DNA from: an uncultured bacterium
Lineage (GTDB): Bacteria; Planctomycetota; Phycisphaerae; Phycisphaerales; UBA1924
NCBI GenBank assembly: GCA_938003595.1
Contig: CALKYH010000044.1
Span: 1 to 9,840, forward strand
Length of the DNA stretch: 9,840 nt
Direction: 5' to 3'
Below the pieces are notes generated by a model, which saw only the letters and a list, made by a program, of their open reading frames with translations, did not search any database and was not told the origin of the DNA. This document shows, piece by piece, positions 1-5,898 of the stretch (positions are counted from its first letter, which is position 1; each line of letters begins with the position of its first letter). The position numbers and the translations under genes were made by a program.

Positions 1-383
1 CCCTGCCGTTCGAGGACGCATCCTTTGATGTGGTCTCGATCGCCTTCGGCATCCGCAATGTCGCCGAGCCCGCGCGGGCGATCCGCGAGTTCCGCCGCGT
101 CCTCCGCCCCGGCGGCCGGCTCGCGGTGCTGGAGTTCAGCCGCCCGCGCTTCGCGCCCCTGGCGTGGTTCAACGACTTCTACTGCGGCCAGATCATGCCC
201 CGGACCGCCACGCTGATCTCGGGCGATCGGTCGGGCGCCTACCGGTACCTGCCCCGGTCGGTCGGCACCTTCCTCAGCCGCGAGGCCATGGCCGCGATGA
301 TCGAAGGCGCGGGTTTTGGACCGGTCCGGACCCGGGTGATGACCTTGGGCGTGTGTGTCTGCTACTGCGCTGACACCAGATAA
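1..383 (+). CDS. ubiE: UbiE/MenG-type quinone C-methyltransferase, C-terminal part (5' truncated by window edge)
   Basis: This is the C-terminal 126 or so residues of a class I SAM-dependent methyltransferase that performs the ring C-methylation in menaquinone (MenG) or ubiquinone (UbiE) synthesis. The reading frame is open from base 3 and ends at TAA 381-383. Visible family motifs are LPFEDASFDVV (post-motif II strand), FGIRNVAEP, VLRPGGRLAVLEFSRP and YRYLPRSVGTF, all in the order and spacing of UbiE/MenG proteins. The N-terminal SAM-binding glycine motif lies outside the window. The terminal residues, CVCYCADTR, match the usual family ending, so the 3' end looks intact. Menaquinone is the expected substrate if the host is a planctomycete, which is inference. 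No terminator is evident directly downstream. Confidence 0.95.
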   Translation, partial: LPFEDASFDVVSIAFGIRNVAEPARAIREFRRVLRPGGRLAVLEFSRPRFAPLAWFNDFYCGQIMPRTATLISGDRSGAYRYLPRSVGTFLSREAMAAMIEGAGFGPVRTRVMTLGVCVCYCADTR

Positions 384-685
384 TGCGCTCTCCGGCCGAT
401 GCCTAGGGGGTATACCCACACCCGAACGGGGGCGTCTGGAAGTGTTATCGGACGCATAAATGGGGGTTCATTCAAGATCCTGCGCACAGGGGTGCAAGTT
501 TCACGGGTGTTCCGCGCAGAACTCGATACCTCCACCGCAGACGCGAGTGGGCGTCTGCCCGACGCGGTGGGCCGAGCCAGGACCGGGGGGTCTCGGTGGC
601 GTCGGAGAGGATCAGAACCGTGCACCCAGGGACGGGGCCGGGCGGAGCCAAGGCGCTGTTCCGAGCAACAAACTCGGAGCTTGCA
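384..685 (+). other. Intergenic leader-like region with short hairpins, no gene recognised
   Basis: About 300 bases separate the ubiE stop from the preferred start of the next gene. It is somewhat less GC-rich than its surroundings, with patches such as ttatcggacgcataaatg near 445-462. Short self-complementary elements are visible: a 10-base palindrome gggtataccc (408-417), cccg-aa-cggg (421-430), gcgtc/gacgc arms (432-436 and 451-455), and an 8-bp perfect hairpin at 537-558. The plus-strand open frames here are arginine-rich and look like chance. No B12-box-like riboswitch core was recognised by eye. If transcription starts in the first half, this would be an unusually long 5' leader for the B12-fold gene. 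No confident -35/-10 pair was found. Confidence 0.5.
537..558 (+). promoter_or_regulatory. Perfect 8-bp inverted repeat, possible hairpin or operator in the leader
   Basis: The arms gcagacgc (537-544) and gcgtctgc (551-558) are perfect reverse complements separated by the 6-base loop gagtgg. It lies about 127 bases upstream of the GTG start at 686 and has no T-run, so it is not an intrinsic terminator. It could be an RNA hairpin in the leader of the B12-fold gene, a dimeric repressor operator, or chance. Only the symmetry is seen; function is inference. Confidence 0.35.
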
Positions 686-1387
686 GTGACCAACGAGATC
701 TTCATGGAGCGTCTGTTCGAGGCCTTGATCACCGGCGACCGTCCGGCGTCGAGGCGAGTGGTGGAGGAGGCGACCGGGCGTGGGGCGACGCCGGAGCAGA
801 TCGTCTCCGAGATCTTCTGGCCCACCTACGAGGTGATCCAGAAGGCCCATCGCGACGACCGCCTTTCCACGCTGGCCCATCACCTCGCGACGCGGCTCCT
901 CCGCGTCCTCGTGGACCAGTCCGCCGCCAACTTCAGCGTCCGGCCGACCAACGCGAAGACCATCTTCGCGGTCTGCGGCCCGACCGACGCCGACGAGCTC
1001 GCCGCCCAGATGGCCGTCGATCTGCTCGAGGCCGAGGGCTACGCGGTCGCCTTCGCCGGCGGCGGCATCGCCCGCGACGAGATCCTCGAGCAGGTGCAGG
1101 AACGCCGACCCGATGTGCTCCTGCTCTTCGCCTCCGCCCCCTGCGACCTTCCGAACATCCGCGCCCTCGTGGACACCATGCACGAGATCGGCGCCTGCCG
1201 CGAGACCCAGATCGCCGTCGGCGGCGGCGTCTTCAACCGGGCCGACGGCCTGGCGGAAGAGATCGGCGCCGATGTCTGGGCCACGAGCCCGAACGAACTG
1301 GTGGACGCGCTGCAGACCAACCCGGAGCGCCGGGCGCGCGCCGACCAGCGCACCGTCGGCCGCAAGCGCCGGCGCGAAGCCGCGTAA
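686..1387 (+). CDS. Cobalamin-binding-fold protein (B12-binding cap plus Rossmann domain) with degenerate ligand motif
   Basis: The protein has 233 residues from the GTG start at 686, which has a GGAG (676-679) six bases upstream; an in-frame GTG at 596 would add 30 poorly ordered residues and lacks a good ribosome site. Residues 1-80 look like the four-helix B12-binding cap (cf. MtaC, MetH, CarH). Residues 90-210 look like the flavodoxin-like B12 domain, ending in IAVGGGVFN and EEIGADVWATSP, close to the family's GG and GADxxA motifs. The DxHxxG signature that supplies the lower-axial histidine reads DADELA (101-106), so the His position is Asp103 and the Gly is Ala106. The CarH-type W-x9-EH of the cap appears as H55-x9-HH (65-66). 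There is no MerR-type DNA-binding domain; the tail is basic (RTVGRKRRREAA). The gene stands alone, closed by a terminator. Fold is fairly sure; B12 binding is doubtful. Confidence 0.85.
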   Translation: MTNEIFMERLFEALITGDRPASRRVVEEATGRGATPEQIVSEIFWPTYEVIQKAHRDDRLSTLAHHLATRLLRVLVDQSAANFSVRPTNAKTIFAVCGPTDADELAAQMAVDLLEAEGYAVAFAGGGIARDEILEQVQERRPDVLLLFASAPCDLPNIRALVDTMHEIGACRETQIAVGGGVFNRADGLAEEIGADVWATSPNELVDALQTNPERRARADQRTVGRKRRREAA

Positions 1388-1418
1388 ACCCCGTCGGAGC
1401 GGGCTTTCTGTGACGATC

Positions 1419-1452
1419 GGGCGCCTCTCCCGCGCGGAGGGGCGCCCTTTTT
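1419..1452 (+). terminator. Intrinsic (rho-independent) terminator after the B12-fold gene
   Basis: A stem of about 12 bp pairs gggcgcctctcc (1419-1430) with ggaggggcgccc (1436-1447), including one T-G wobble, around the loop cgcgc. Five T residues (1448-1452) follow immediately. It sits 31 bases after the stop codon at 1387, exactly where a plus-strand terminator is expected. It insulates the B12-fold gene from the WalJ-like gene that starts at 1502. Confidence 0.9.
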
Positions 1453-1501
1453 CGTGCGCCGCCGTGACTCGCCTTGCCCGGAGTGATAACTTGGTGGCGC
1501 G

Positions 1502-2422
1502 ATGGAGCGCGCCGACACGATGCATGCTGCGACGAACAACGCCGGCCTGCGCGTCGGCGTGCGCGTGCTCGCCAGCGGCTCGCGCGGCAACTGCTCCGTC
1601 CTCCGCATCCAGTGCGCCGGCGAGACGCTCACCGCCCTGATCGACGCCGGCCTCTCGCCGCGAAGGACCCGCGCCGCCATGGCCGCCTGCGGCCTGTCGC
1701 TCGATGAGGTCGATGTCGCGCTGCTCACGCACCTGGACACCGACCACTTCTACAGCGGCTGGGTGAGCAAACTCCCGCTGGACGCGCCGTTCGTCATGCA
1801 CCGCCGCCACCGCGGGCGCGCCGAGCGTCAGGGCGCGCTGCGCCGGCGCACGACGCTCGTGGACGGGCCCTTCGACCTCTGCGAATCGCTGCCCCCGGCC
1901 CGGACCGGCGCCCGGGCGCTGCCGCCGTGCATCATCCGCGTCACCCCGACCCTGATGAGCCACGACGACCTGGGTGTGGCCGCGTTCCGGTTCGACATCG
2001 AGAGCGGCGCCGAGCGCGCCTCGGTGGGCTGGGCGACCGACCTCGGTCGCGTGACCGACCGGCTGATCGGCGCGATGGAGGGTGTGGGGCTGCTGGCGAT
2101 CGAATCCAACTACTGCCCGCACCTGCAGCGCGCCAGCTCGCGTCCGGCGTACCTGAAGCAGCGGATCATGGGGGGCTCCGGCCACCTAAGCAACGGCGAG
2201 TCCGCGGAAGCGGTGGGGCTCATCCGTCCGCGCGACGCCGTGGCGCTGCTGCACCTCTCGCAGGAGTGCAACACCCCCGAGCGCGCCCTCGAGGCGCACG
2301 CGGCGCACCGCATGGCGGTGTCCGTCACCTCGCAGGACGAGCCCAGCGGCTGGATCATGGCGACGACCCGCGCCGCGGTGACCATCCCCGCGCGGGAAGG
2401 TCAGGGCGCGCTGTTCGGCTGA
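1502..2422 (+). CDS. WalJ/YycJ-like metallo-beta-lactamase-fold hydrolase with altered metal motif
   Basis: The 306-residue protein follows the YycJ/WalJ pattern end to end: VLASGSRGN (22-30), LIDAGLS, THLDTDH (76-82), MSHDD (152-156), WATDLG (178-182), ESNYC (201-205), RIMGGSGHLSN (221-231) and LHLSQECN (250-257). WalJ relatives are predicted dinuclear-metal exonucleases/phosphodiesterases linked to cell-wall signalling and DNA repair in Firmicutes. Here the canonical HxHxDH reads H77-L-D79-T-D81-H82, so the second His is Asp, and the SNxD element is SNYC. His154, Asp180, His228 and His251 still look available as ligands. It is somewhat longer than the Firmicutes proteins, with an arginine-rich insert near 100-117. 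ATG 1502 is used; ATG 1520 is a possible shorter start. There is no walKR neighbour. Its last 22 bases overlap the convergent small gene. Confidence 0.9.
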   Translation: MERADTMHAATNNAGLRVGVRVLASGSRGNCSVLRIQCAGETLTALIDAGLSPRRTRAAMAACGLSLDEVDVALLTHLDTDHFYSGWVSKLPLDAPFVMHRRHRGRAERQGALRRRTTLVDGPFDLCESLPPARTGARALPPCIIRVTPTLMSHDDLGVAAFRFDIESGAERASVGWATDLGRVTDRLIGAMEGVGLLAIESNYCPHLQRASSRPAYLKQRIMGGSGHLSNGESAEAVGLIRPRDAVALLHLSQECNTPERALEAHAAHRMAVSVTSQDEPSGWIMATTRAAVTIPAREGQGALFG

Positions 2423-2775
2423 CCCGCGCGCGCCGCGTCCAGCGCCGCGCCGGCGTCGTGCAGCAACGCGCCCAGCTCCGGGTGCAGTTCCGACGCATTC
2501 CCGACGGACCACAGCGCCAGCAGATCGCGCCGGGCGTTCTCGATGAGCACATCCGCCCGCGCGACTCCCAGCGCGGCCTCCGCCGCCGGCAGGCCGGACA
2601 CCTCCGACAGGGCGAAGGTCACCGCCTGGAGAGTGATGATCGGGGCCACCGCCCGGCGCCAGCGGTCCCCCTCGGGGGTGGGGGGCAGGGCGACCGAGGA
2701 GCGGGCGAACTCCATCCAGCGGCCCAGGAGGGCAGCCCAGGTCAGGTCGGGAATGGGGGCGTGGGCGTCGGGCAT
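2401..2775 (-). CDS. Hypothetical helical protein, family not recognised
   Basis: A minus-strand frame of 124 residues from the ATG at 2775, ending at TGA 2403-2401. Composition is that of a real soluble helical protein: tryptophans, balanced charges, and a run of Ala/Leu-rich helices (WAALLGRWMEFARSSV, then RWRRAVAPIITLQAVTFAL, then ENARRDLLALW). No signal peptide, membrane segment or catalytic motif is visible. An upstream ATG at 2862 would add a proline-rich 29-residue stretch overlapping the sigma-factor control region, so the shorter form is preferred; neither start has a Shine-Dalgarno site. A nine-base C run on the coding strand (plus 2781-2789) lies just upstream of ATG 2775. The gene is divergent from the sigma-factor gene and overlaps the WalJ-like gene tail to tail. 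Function is unknown, and there is some risk that it is not a gene. Confidence 0.6.
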   Translation of the reverse strand: MPDAHAPIPDLTWAALLGRWMEFARSSVALPPTPEGDRWRRAVAPIITLQAVTFALSEVSGLPAAEAALGVARADVLIENARRDLLALWSVGNASELHPELGALLHDAGAALDAARAGQPNSAP

Positions 2776-2828
2776 GGGCTGGGGGGGGGTGAAAATCGGG
2801 TTCGGAGGGCGGATGTTCGGGGTTTGAT

Positions 2829-2858
2829 GCAACCCCGGGGGAGCGGGGGAGGTAGACT
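2829..2858 (+). promoter_or_regulatory. Possible sigma-factor gene promoter giving a leaderless or near-leaderless transcript
   Basis: A TAGACT hexamer (2853-2858, TAnnnT form of a -10 box) ends seven bases before the ATG at 2866, the distance at which transcription would begin on or next to the start codon. Eighteen bases upstream is gcaacc (2829-2834), which resembles the AAC-containing -35 element favoured by ECF sigma factors and would suggest autoregulation. GGAGGT (2848-2853) overlaps the same stretch and could instead act as a distant ribosome site, with 12 bases of spacing. Both readings are inference. Confidence 0.35.
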
Positions 2859-2865
2859 TCATCGC

Positions 2866-3456
2866 ATGCTACGGTCGGACGAACGGATCTTGATCGAGCG
2901 GGCCGCGGCGGGTGACCGCGACGCGGCCGAGCAGCTGGTCCGGGGCCATCAGGACTCGGTGTACGCCTACATCCTCCGACTCTCCGGCCGACCCGATGTG
3001 GCTGAGGATGTCGTGCAGGAGGCGTTTGTCCGGGTGTTCACGCACCTGGACCGATTCGATCCGAGGTTCCGGTTCTCGACCTGGATCTTCACGATTGCGC
3101 GCCGGCTGTATGTGAACGCCTGCCAGAAGCACCGTCCGGTGTACGACTCCGACATGGTCGGGCGGGCGTCCAACGATCACTCCGGCGCCATGGTCGGCGG
3201 CGACGCGATGGAGGTCGAGGTCCGCGCCAACGCGCGCGAGGCCCTGGCCGACGCGCTCAACGGCCTGACCGACGAGCAGCGCGAGGCGCTGATCCTGTTC
3301 CACCAGCACGGCTGGCCGATCTCCCTGATCGCCGAGCACATGGGCATGCCCGAGGGCACGATCAAGAGCCACCTGCACCGCTCGCGCCGCAAGATGCGCG
3401 CGGCGCTGGAGGCCGAGCCCAAGAGCCAGTCGAGCGTCGAGGAGGTCTGGTCATGA
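2866..3456 (+). CDS. RNA polymerase ECF-type sigma factor (sigma-70 family)
   Basis: The 196-residue protein has the sigma2 and sigma4 domains and no sigma3, as in ECF sigma factors, and would direct RNA polymerase to a dedicated promoter set. Region 2 spans about residues 24-90, with DVVQEAFVRVF (48-58) for core binding and FRFSTWIFTIARRLYVNACQ (68-87) covering the -10-recognition helix. A charged linker (91-123) leads to region 4 (about 124-178): LTDEQREALILFHQHGW, then the helix-turn-helix ISLIAEHMGMPEGTIKSHLH. ATG 2866 gives a family-typical N terminus (LIERAAAGDRDAAEQLV). The frame continues upstream without a stop, but only as shadow of other genes. The stop overlaps the next start by four bases (ATGA), so the anti-sigma partner is probably co-translated. 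The ECF subgroup cannot be assigned by eye. Confidence 0.93.
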   Translation: MLRSDERILIERAAAGDRDAAEQLVRGHQDSVYAYILRLSGRPDVAEDVVQEAFVRVFTHLDRFDPRFRFSTWIFTIARRLYVNACQKHRPVYDSDMVGRASNDHSGAMVGGDAMEVEVRANAREALADALNGLTDEQREALILFHQHGWPISLIAEHMGMPEGTIKSHLHRSRRKMRAALEAEPKSQSSVEEVWS

Positions 3457-4226
3457 GCGCCGACCATCTCGATCCGCTGCGTTCCGCGGGGGATGATCCG
3501 CTCCTGATCCCGGACGAGTTGATCGACGCCTTCTTCGACGGCGAACTCGACGAGCAGGGCAAGCGTCGCCTGTTCGACGGTCTGGCCCGCGACCCGGTCG
3601 CGGCCGAGAAGTTCGCCCGCACGATGTTCCTCGTCGAGGCCATGCGTCGCCCGGTCGAGACCGAGTGCAGCGCCTCGACGCCGGACTTCGCCGGACTGGT
3701 GCTGACCGAGGTCGATCGACGCCGGCGCTGGCTGGCGCCCGGCGCTCGCCGGCTGGTGAGCTACGGTCGGCTCGCGGCGGCGGCGTCGCTGCTCGTGTTG
3801 CTCGGCGGCGCGCTGGCGCTGCGACGGGCCAACCCCGACGCGGTCATGCTCGCCGACCGGCCCGCCCCCCTGACCACGCTCGTCGAGACCAGCCGCATCG
3901 AGGCGACCCAGAATGTCCGCGGCATGGCCTCGGCGTTTGAGCCGATCCGCGGCGTGGTGGCCAACCTGTCGTCGGCCCGCGCCTGCGAGCCGGCCGCGAA
4001 GGCCCCGTGCGAGCTGCAGCTGCAGGTCGCCCGCTTCGTGGCCCCGACGGAGCTGCCCGCCGAGACGCCCTGGCGCTCGCGCTTCAACGGCGCCGAGGCG
4101 ACGCCCGCGTCCTGGACGACGGCCCGCCCGGCGGTGAACGCCCACGGCGCCGCGTGGATGCGCGCCACCGTGACGACGACCAGCGGCCCCGAGCCGATCC
4201 GCGTGATTGTGATTCCGGGCGGCTGA
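3453..4226 (+). CDS. Probable anti-sigma factor, single-pass membrane protein
   Basis: 257 residues starting in the ATGA overlap with the sigma-factor stop. Residues 18-66 (PDELIDAFFDGELDEQGKRR and the following helix) have the look of the cytoplasmic anti-sigma domain, with the DGEL motif and helical repeats, but no H-x3-C-x2-C zinc site. Residues 90-106 are strongly basic, followed by one hydrophobic segment of about 18 residues (LAAAASLLVLLGGALAL, about 107-123), which predicts the N terminus in the cytoplasm. The 130-residue tail would lie outside the membrane and has two cysteines ten or fewer residues apart (RACEPAAKAPC) that could form a disulfide. Position, overlap and topology suggest it holds the upstream sigma factor at the membrane and senses an envelope signal. 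Assignment rests on context more than on sequence identity. Confidence 0.8.
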   Translation: MSADHLDPLRSAGDDPLLIPDELIDAFFDGELDEQGKRRLFDGLARDPVAAEKFARTMFLVEAMRRPVETECSASTPDFAGLVLTEVDRRRRWLAPGARRLVSYGRLAAAASLLVLLGGALALRRANPDAVMLADRPAPLTTLVETSRIEATQNVRGMASAFEPIRGVVANLSSARACEPAAKAPCELQLQVARFVAPTELPAETPWRSRFNGAEATPASWTTARPAVNAHGAAWMRATVTTTSGPEPIRVIVIPGG

Positions 4227-4230
4227 GCAA

Positions 4231-5781
4231 GTGAAGACGACGATGATCAGTTGGCTACGCCCCATGCTGCTGTGGTGTTGGCTTGTCGGCGCGGCGTTCG
4301 CCGGCGGCGACGGCGCGCGGGTGTTCGACGCGGCGCGGCTGGCGCCGGCCGACATCGACCTGCTCGTGTGCGTGCAGGACGCGTCCGAGCTGCGCAAGGG
4401 CGAGATGGGGCCTGCGGCGACGGCGATGGCGCTGCACATCCTGGGCGAGGGCGAGGCCACCCGCGCCTGGTCGGCGCTGGCCGAGCGGCTGGGCTGGACC
4501 GGGGAGGAAGCGTTCGACCGGCTGCTGGGCTCGCGTGTGACGCTGCTGCGCCGCGGCGGCGATTCGCCCAAGGGGGCGACTTGGGCGCTGCTGAGCGAGG
4601 TCTCGCTGGACACCGAAAAGCGCCTGCGCGAGAAGCTGGATGTTGCGCCCCGCGCCATCGTGGCGGGGCACACCGTGCTGTCGGTGGAGCGCGGCGCGTA
4701 CGAGCTGAGCGCCGAGCGCCGGGCCAAGTACGCGACGCTGATCCTCGCCCCGGCGGACGGCAACGGGCTGTTCGACGAACTGCTGCCGCTGCTGGCGAAC
4801 GGGCCGGCCGAGCCGCTGTCGGCGACGCCGACCTTCGCGGAGGTGCGGGCGCTGGGCGGCGGGCAGCTGCTGGTCTTCGCGCGGATGCCGGAGGGCAAGG
4901 GCGCGTGGACCGGGCTGGTGGCGCGGCGCGAGGGCATGCGCGTGGTCGCGGGCCTGGTCGCCGGGCCTCGGCCGGACGACGGGGCGATCTGCGAGGTGGA
5001 GCCGTGGGACCGAGGCCCCGCGACCGCGGCGGGGGACCAGGCGTTGTTCTGGTCCATCGAGCGCTCGCTGCCGGACGCCTTCGAGATGAACAGCGTCTCC
5101 GCGGCGCTGGCGGAGATCCCGATCCTGCGCCTGCGCGAGCGGGCGGCGGACCTGCTCGGGGACTTCCTCGGCGTCTGGGTGACGCCCTCCGAGAACGGGC
5201 TGCCGGCGATCGCCGCGGCGCTGGAGGTGCAGGACATCGAGCGGGCGCCGGCGCCGGCCGACGCGATGATGGCCGAGCTGCTGGGCGCGGTGGGGCTGGA
5301 GCGTGTGGACTTCGGCGGCGTGGCGCCGGCGGCCGTGCGCGTGGTGGACCTGGGCGCCTCGGCGGTGATCCGCGAGAGCGGTCTGTGGGCCGAGGGCCCG
5401 ACGGCGCGCTGGCGGTTCGCGGACGGCGCGGAGGGCGGACCGGCGAAGGCGTGGTGGATCATGGGCGTCGGCGAGGGGGCGTTCGATCTGGCGGGCATGG
5501 CGCTGGGGGAGGGTCGGCATCCGGTGGCGGCTCCGGGTGACGAGCGGTCGTGGGTGGAGTTGGGCGGCGCGAAGCCGGCCGCGGCGCTGGAGGCGCTGCG
5601 CAGCGCGGGGCAGCAGCCCGCGGGGCCGATGCTCGCGGCGTCGCTGGTGGGGGATGTGCGCTGGGCCATCGAGGTGGCGCCGGGCCCGACGGGCAAGGCG
5701 GAGGACCCGCGGCTGCGGGGCTCGATCGAGGCGCTGATGGTGTGCCCAAAGGCGGGCAAGGCCGCCCCGGGGACTCGCTAG
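4231..5781 (+). CDS. Secreted protein of unknown family, third gene of the sigma-factor unit
   Basis: 516 residues from GTG 4231, four bases after the anti-sigma stop; ATG 4243 is an in-frame alternative with the same signal peptide. Residues 1-24 form a clear Sec signal peptide: basic start, hydrophobic MLLWCWLVGAAFA, cleavage after AFA. There is no lipobox and no later membrane segment. The mature part alternates strands and helices and is rich in Ala, Gly and Glu. It loosely recalls planctomycete secreted proteins that measure as DUF3352-like, with a ASELRKGEMGP-type helix near the start, SRVTLLRRGG and VAGHTVLSVERGAYELS, but I do not recognise the family. No catalytic motif stands out. 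The spacing implies co-transcription with the sigma and anti-sigma genes, so it may be a signal-sensing partner of the anti-sigma tail or simply a target of the regulon. Confidence 0.85.
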   Translation: MKTTMISWLRPMLLWCWLVGAAFAGGDGARVFDAARLAPADIDLLVCVQDASELRKGEMGPAATAMALHILGEGEATRAWSALAERLGWTGEEAFDRLLGSRVTLLRRGGDSPKGATWALLSEVSLDTEKRLREKLDVAPRAIVAGHTVLSVERGAYELSAERRAKYATLILAPADGNGLFDELLPLLANGPAEPLSATPTFAEVRALGGGQLLVFARMPEGKGAWTGLVARREGMRVVAGLVAGPRPDDGAICEVEPWDRGPATAAGDQALFWSIERSLPDAFEMNSVSAALAEIPILRLRERAADLLGDFLGVWVTPSENGLPAIAAALEVQDIERAPAPADAMMAELLGAVGLERVDFGGVAPAAVRVVDLGASAVIRESGLWAEGPTARWRFADGAEGGPAKAWWIMGVGEGAFDLAGMALGEGRHPVAAPGDERSWVELGGAKPAAALEALRSAGQQPAGPMLAASLVGDVRWAIEVAPGPTGKAEDPRLRGSIEALMVCPKAGKAAPGTR

Positions 5782-5822
5782 GAACGAGCGAGGCGGGCTC
5801 GGCGGGAGTCGGGCGATTGGGC

Positions 5823-5832
5823 GGGGTATACT
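5823..5832 (+). promoter_or_regulatory. Possible -10 element upstream of typA
   Basis: The sequence ggggtatact (5823-5832) contains TATACT, a good match to a housekeeping -10 box, in an otherwise GC-rich 117-base gap between the secreted-protein gene and typA. It lies 66 bases before the ATG. No convincing -35 hexamer is seen at the usual distance. The same ggggtatac nonamer occurs at 407-415 after ubiE, and gaggtagactt at 2849-2859 is a near match before the sigma gene. Confidence 0.45.
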
Positions 5833-5898
5833 TCCCTCCGCGTTCCGCTCCGGGGTCACCCCTTTTCTCGGCCGCGCCACGGCCGTCACGAGCCATTC

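Noticed and set aside
384..685. Cobalamin riboswitch in the leader of the B12-fold gene
   Set aside because: No B12-box-like conserved core was recognised by eye, and the gene is not a B12 synthesis or transport gene. A covariance-model search would settle it.
362..2185. Long minus-strand open frame covering the B12-fold and WalJ-like genes
   Set aside because: It spans the plus-strand terminator and two genes with clear motifs, and its translation shows no recognisable domain.
2867..2878. Twelve-base repeat tgctacggtcgg, also at 7829-7840
   Set aside because: At this length and base composition a few such pairs are expected by chance in 10 kb. One copy is coding and the other intergenic, with no shared context.
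3177..5759. Long minus-strand open frame opposite the sigma/anti-sigma/secreted unit
   Set aside because: Ser/Arg/Ala/Pro-dominated composition and complete overlap with three convincing genes mark it as a codon-bias shadow.
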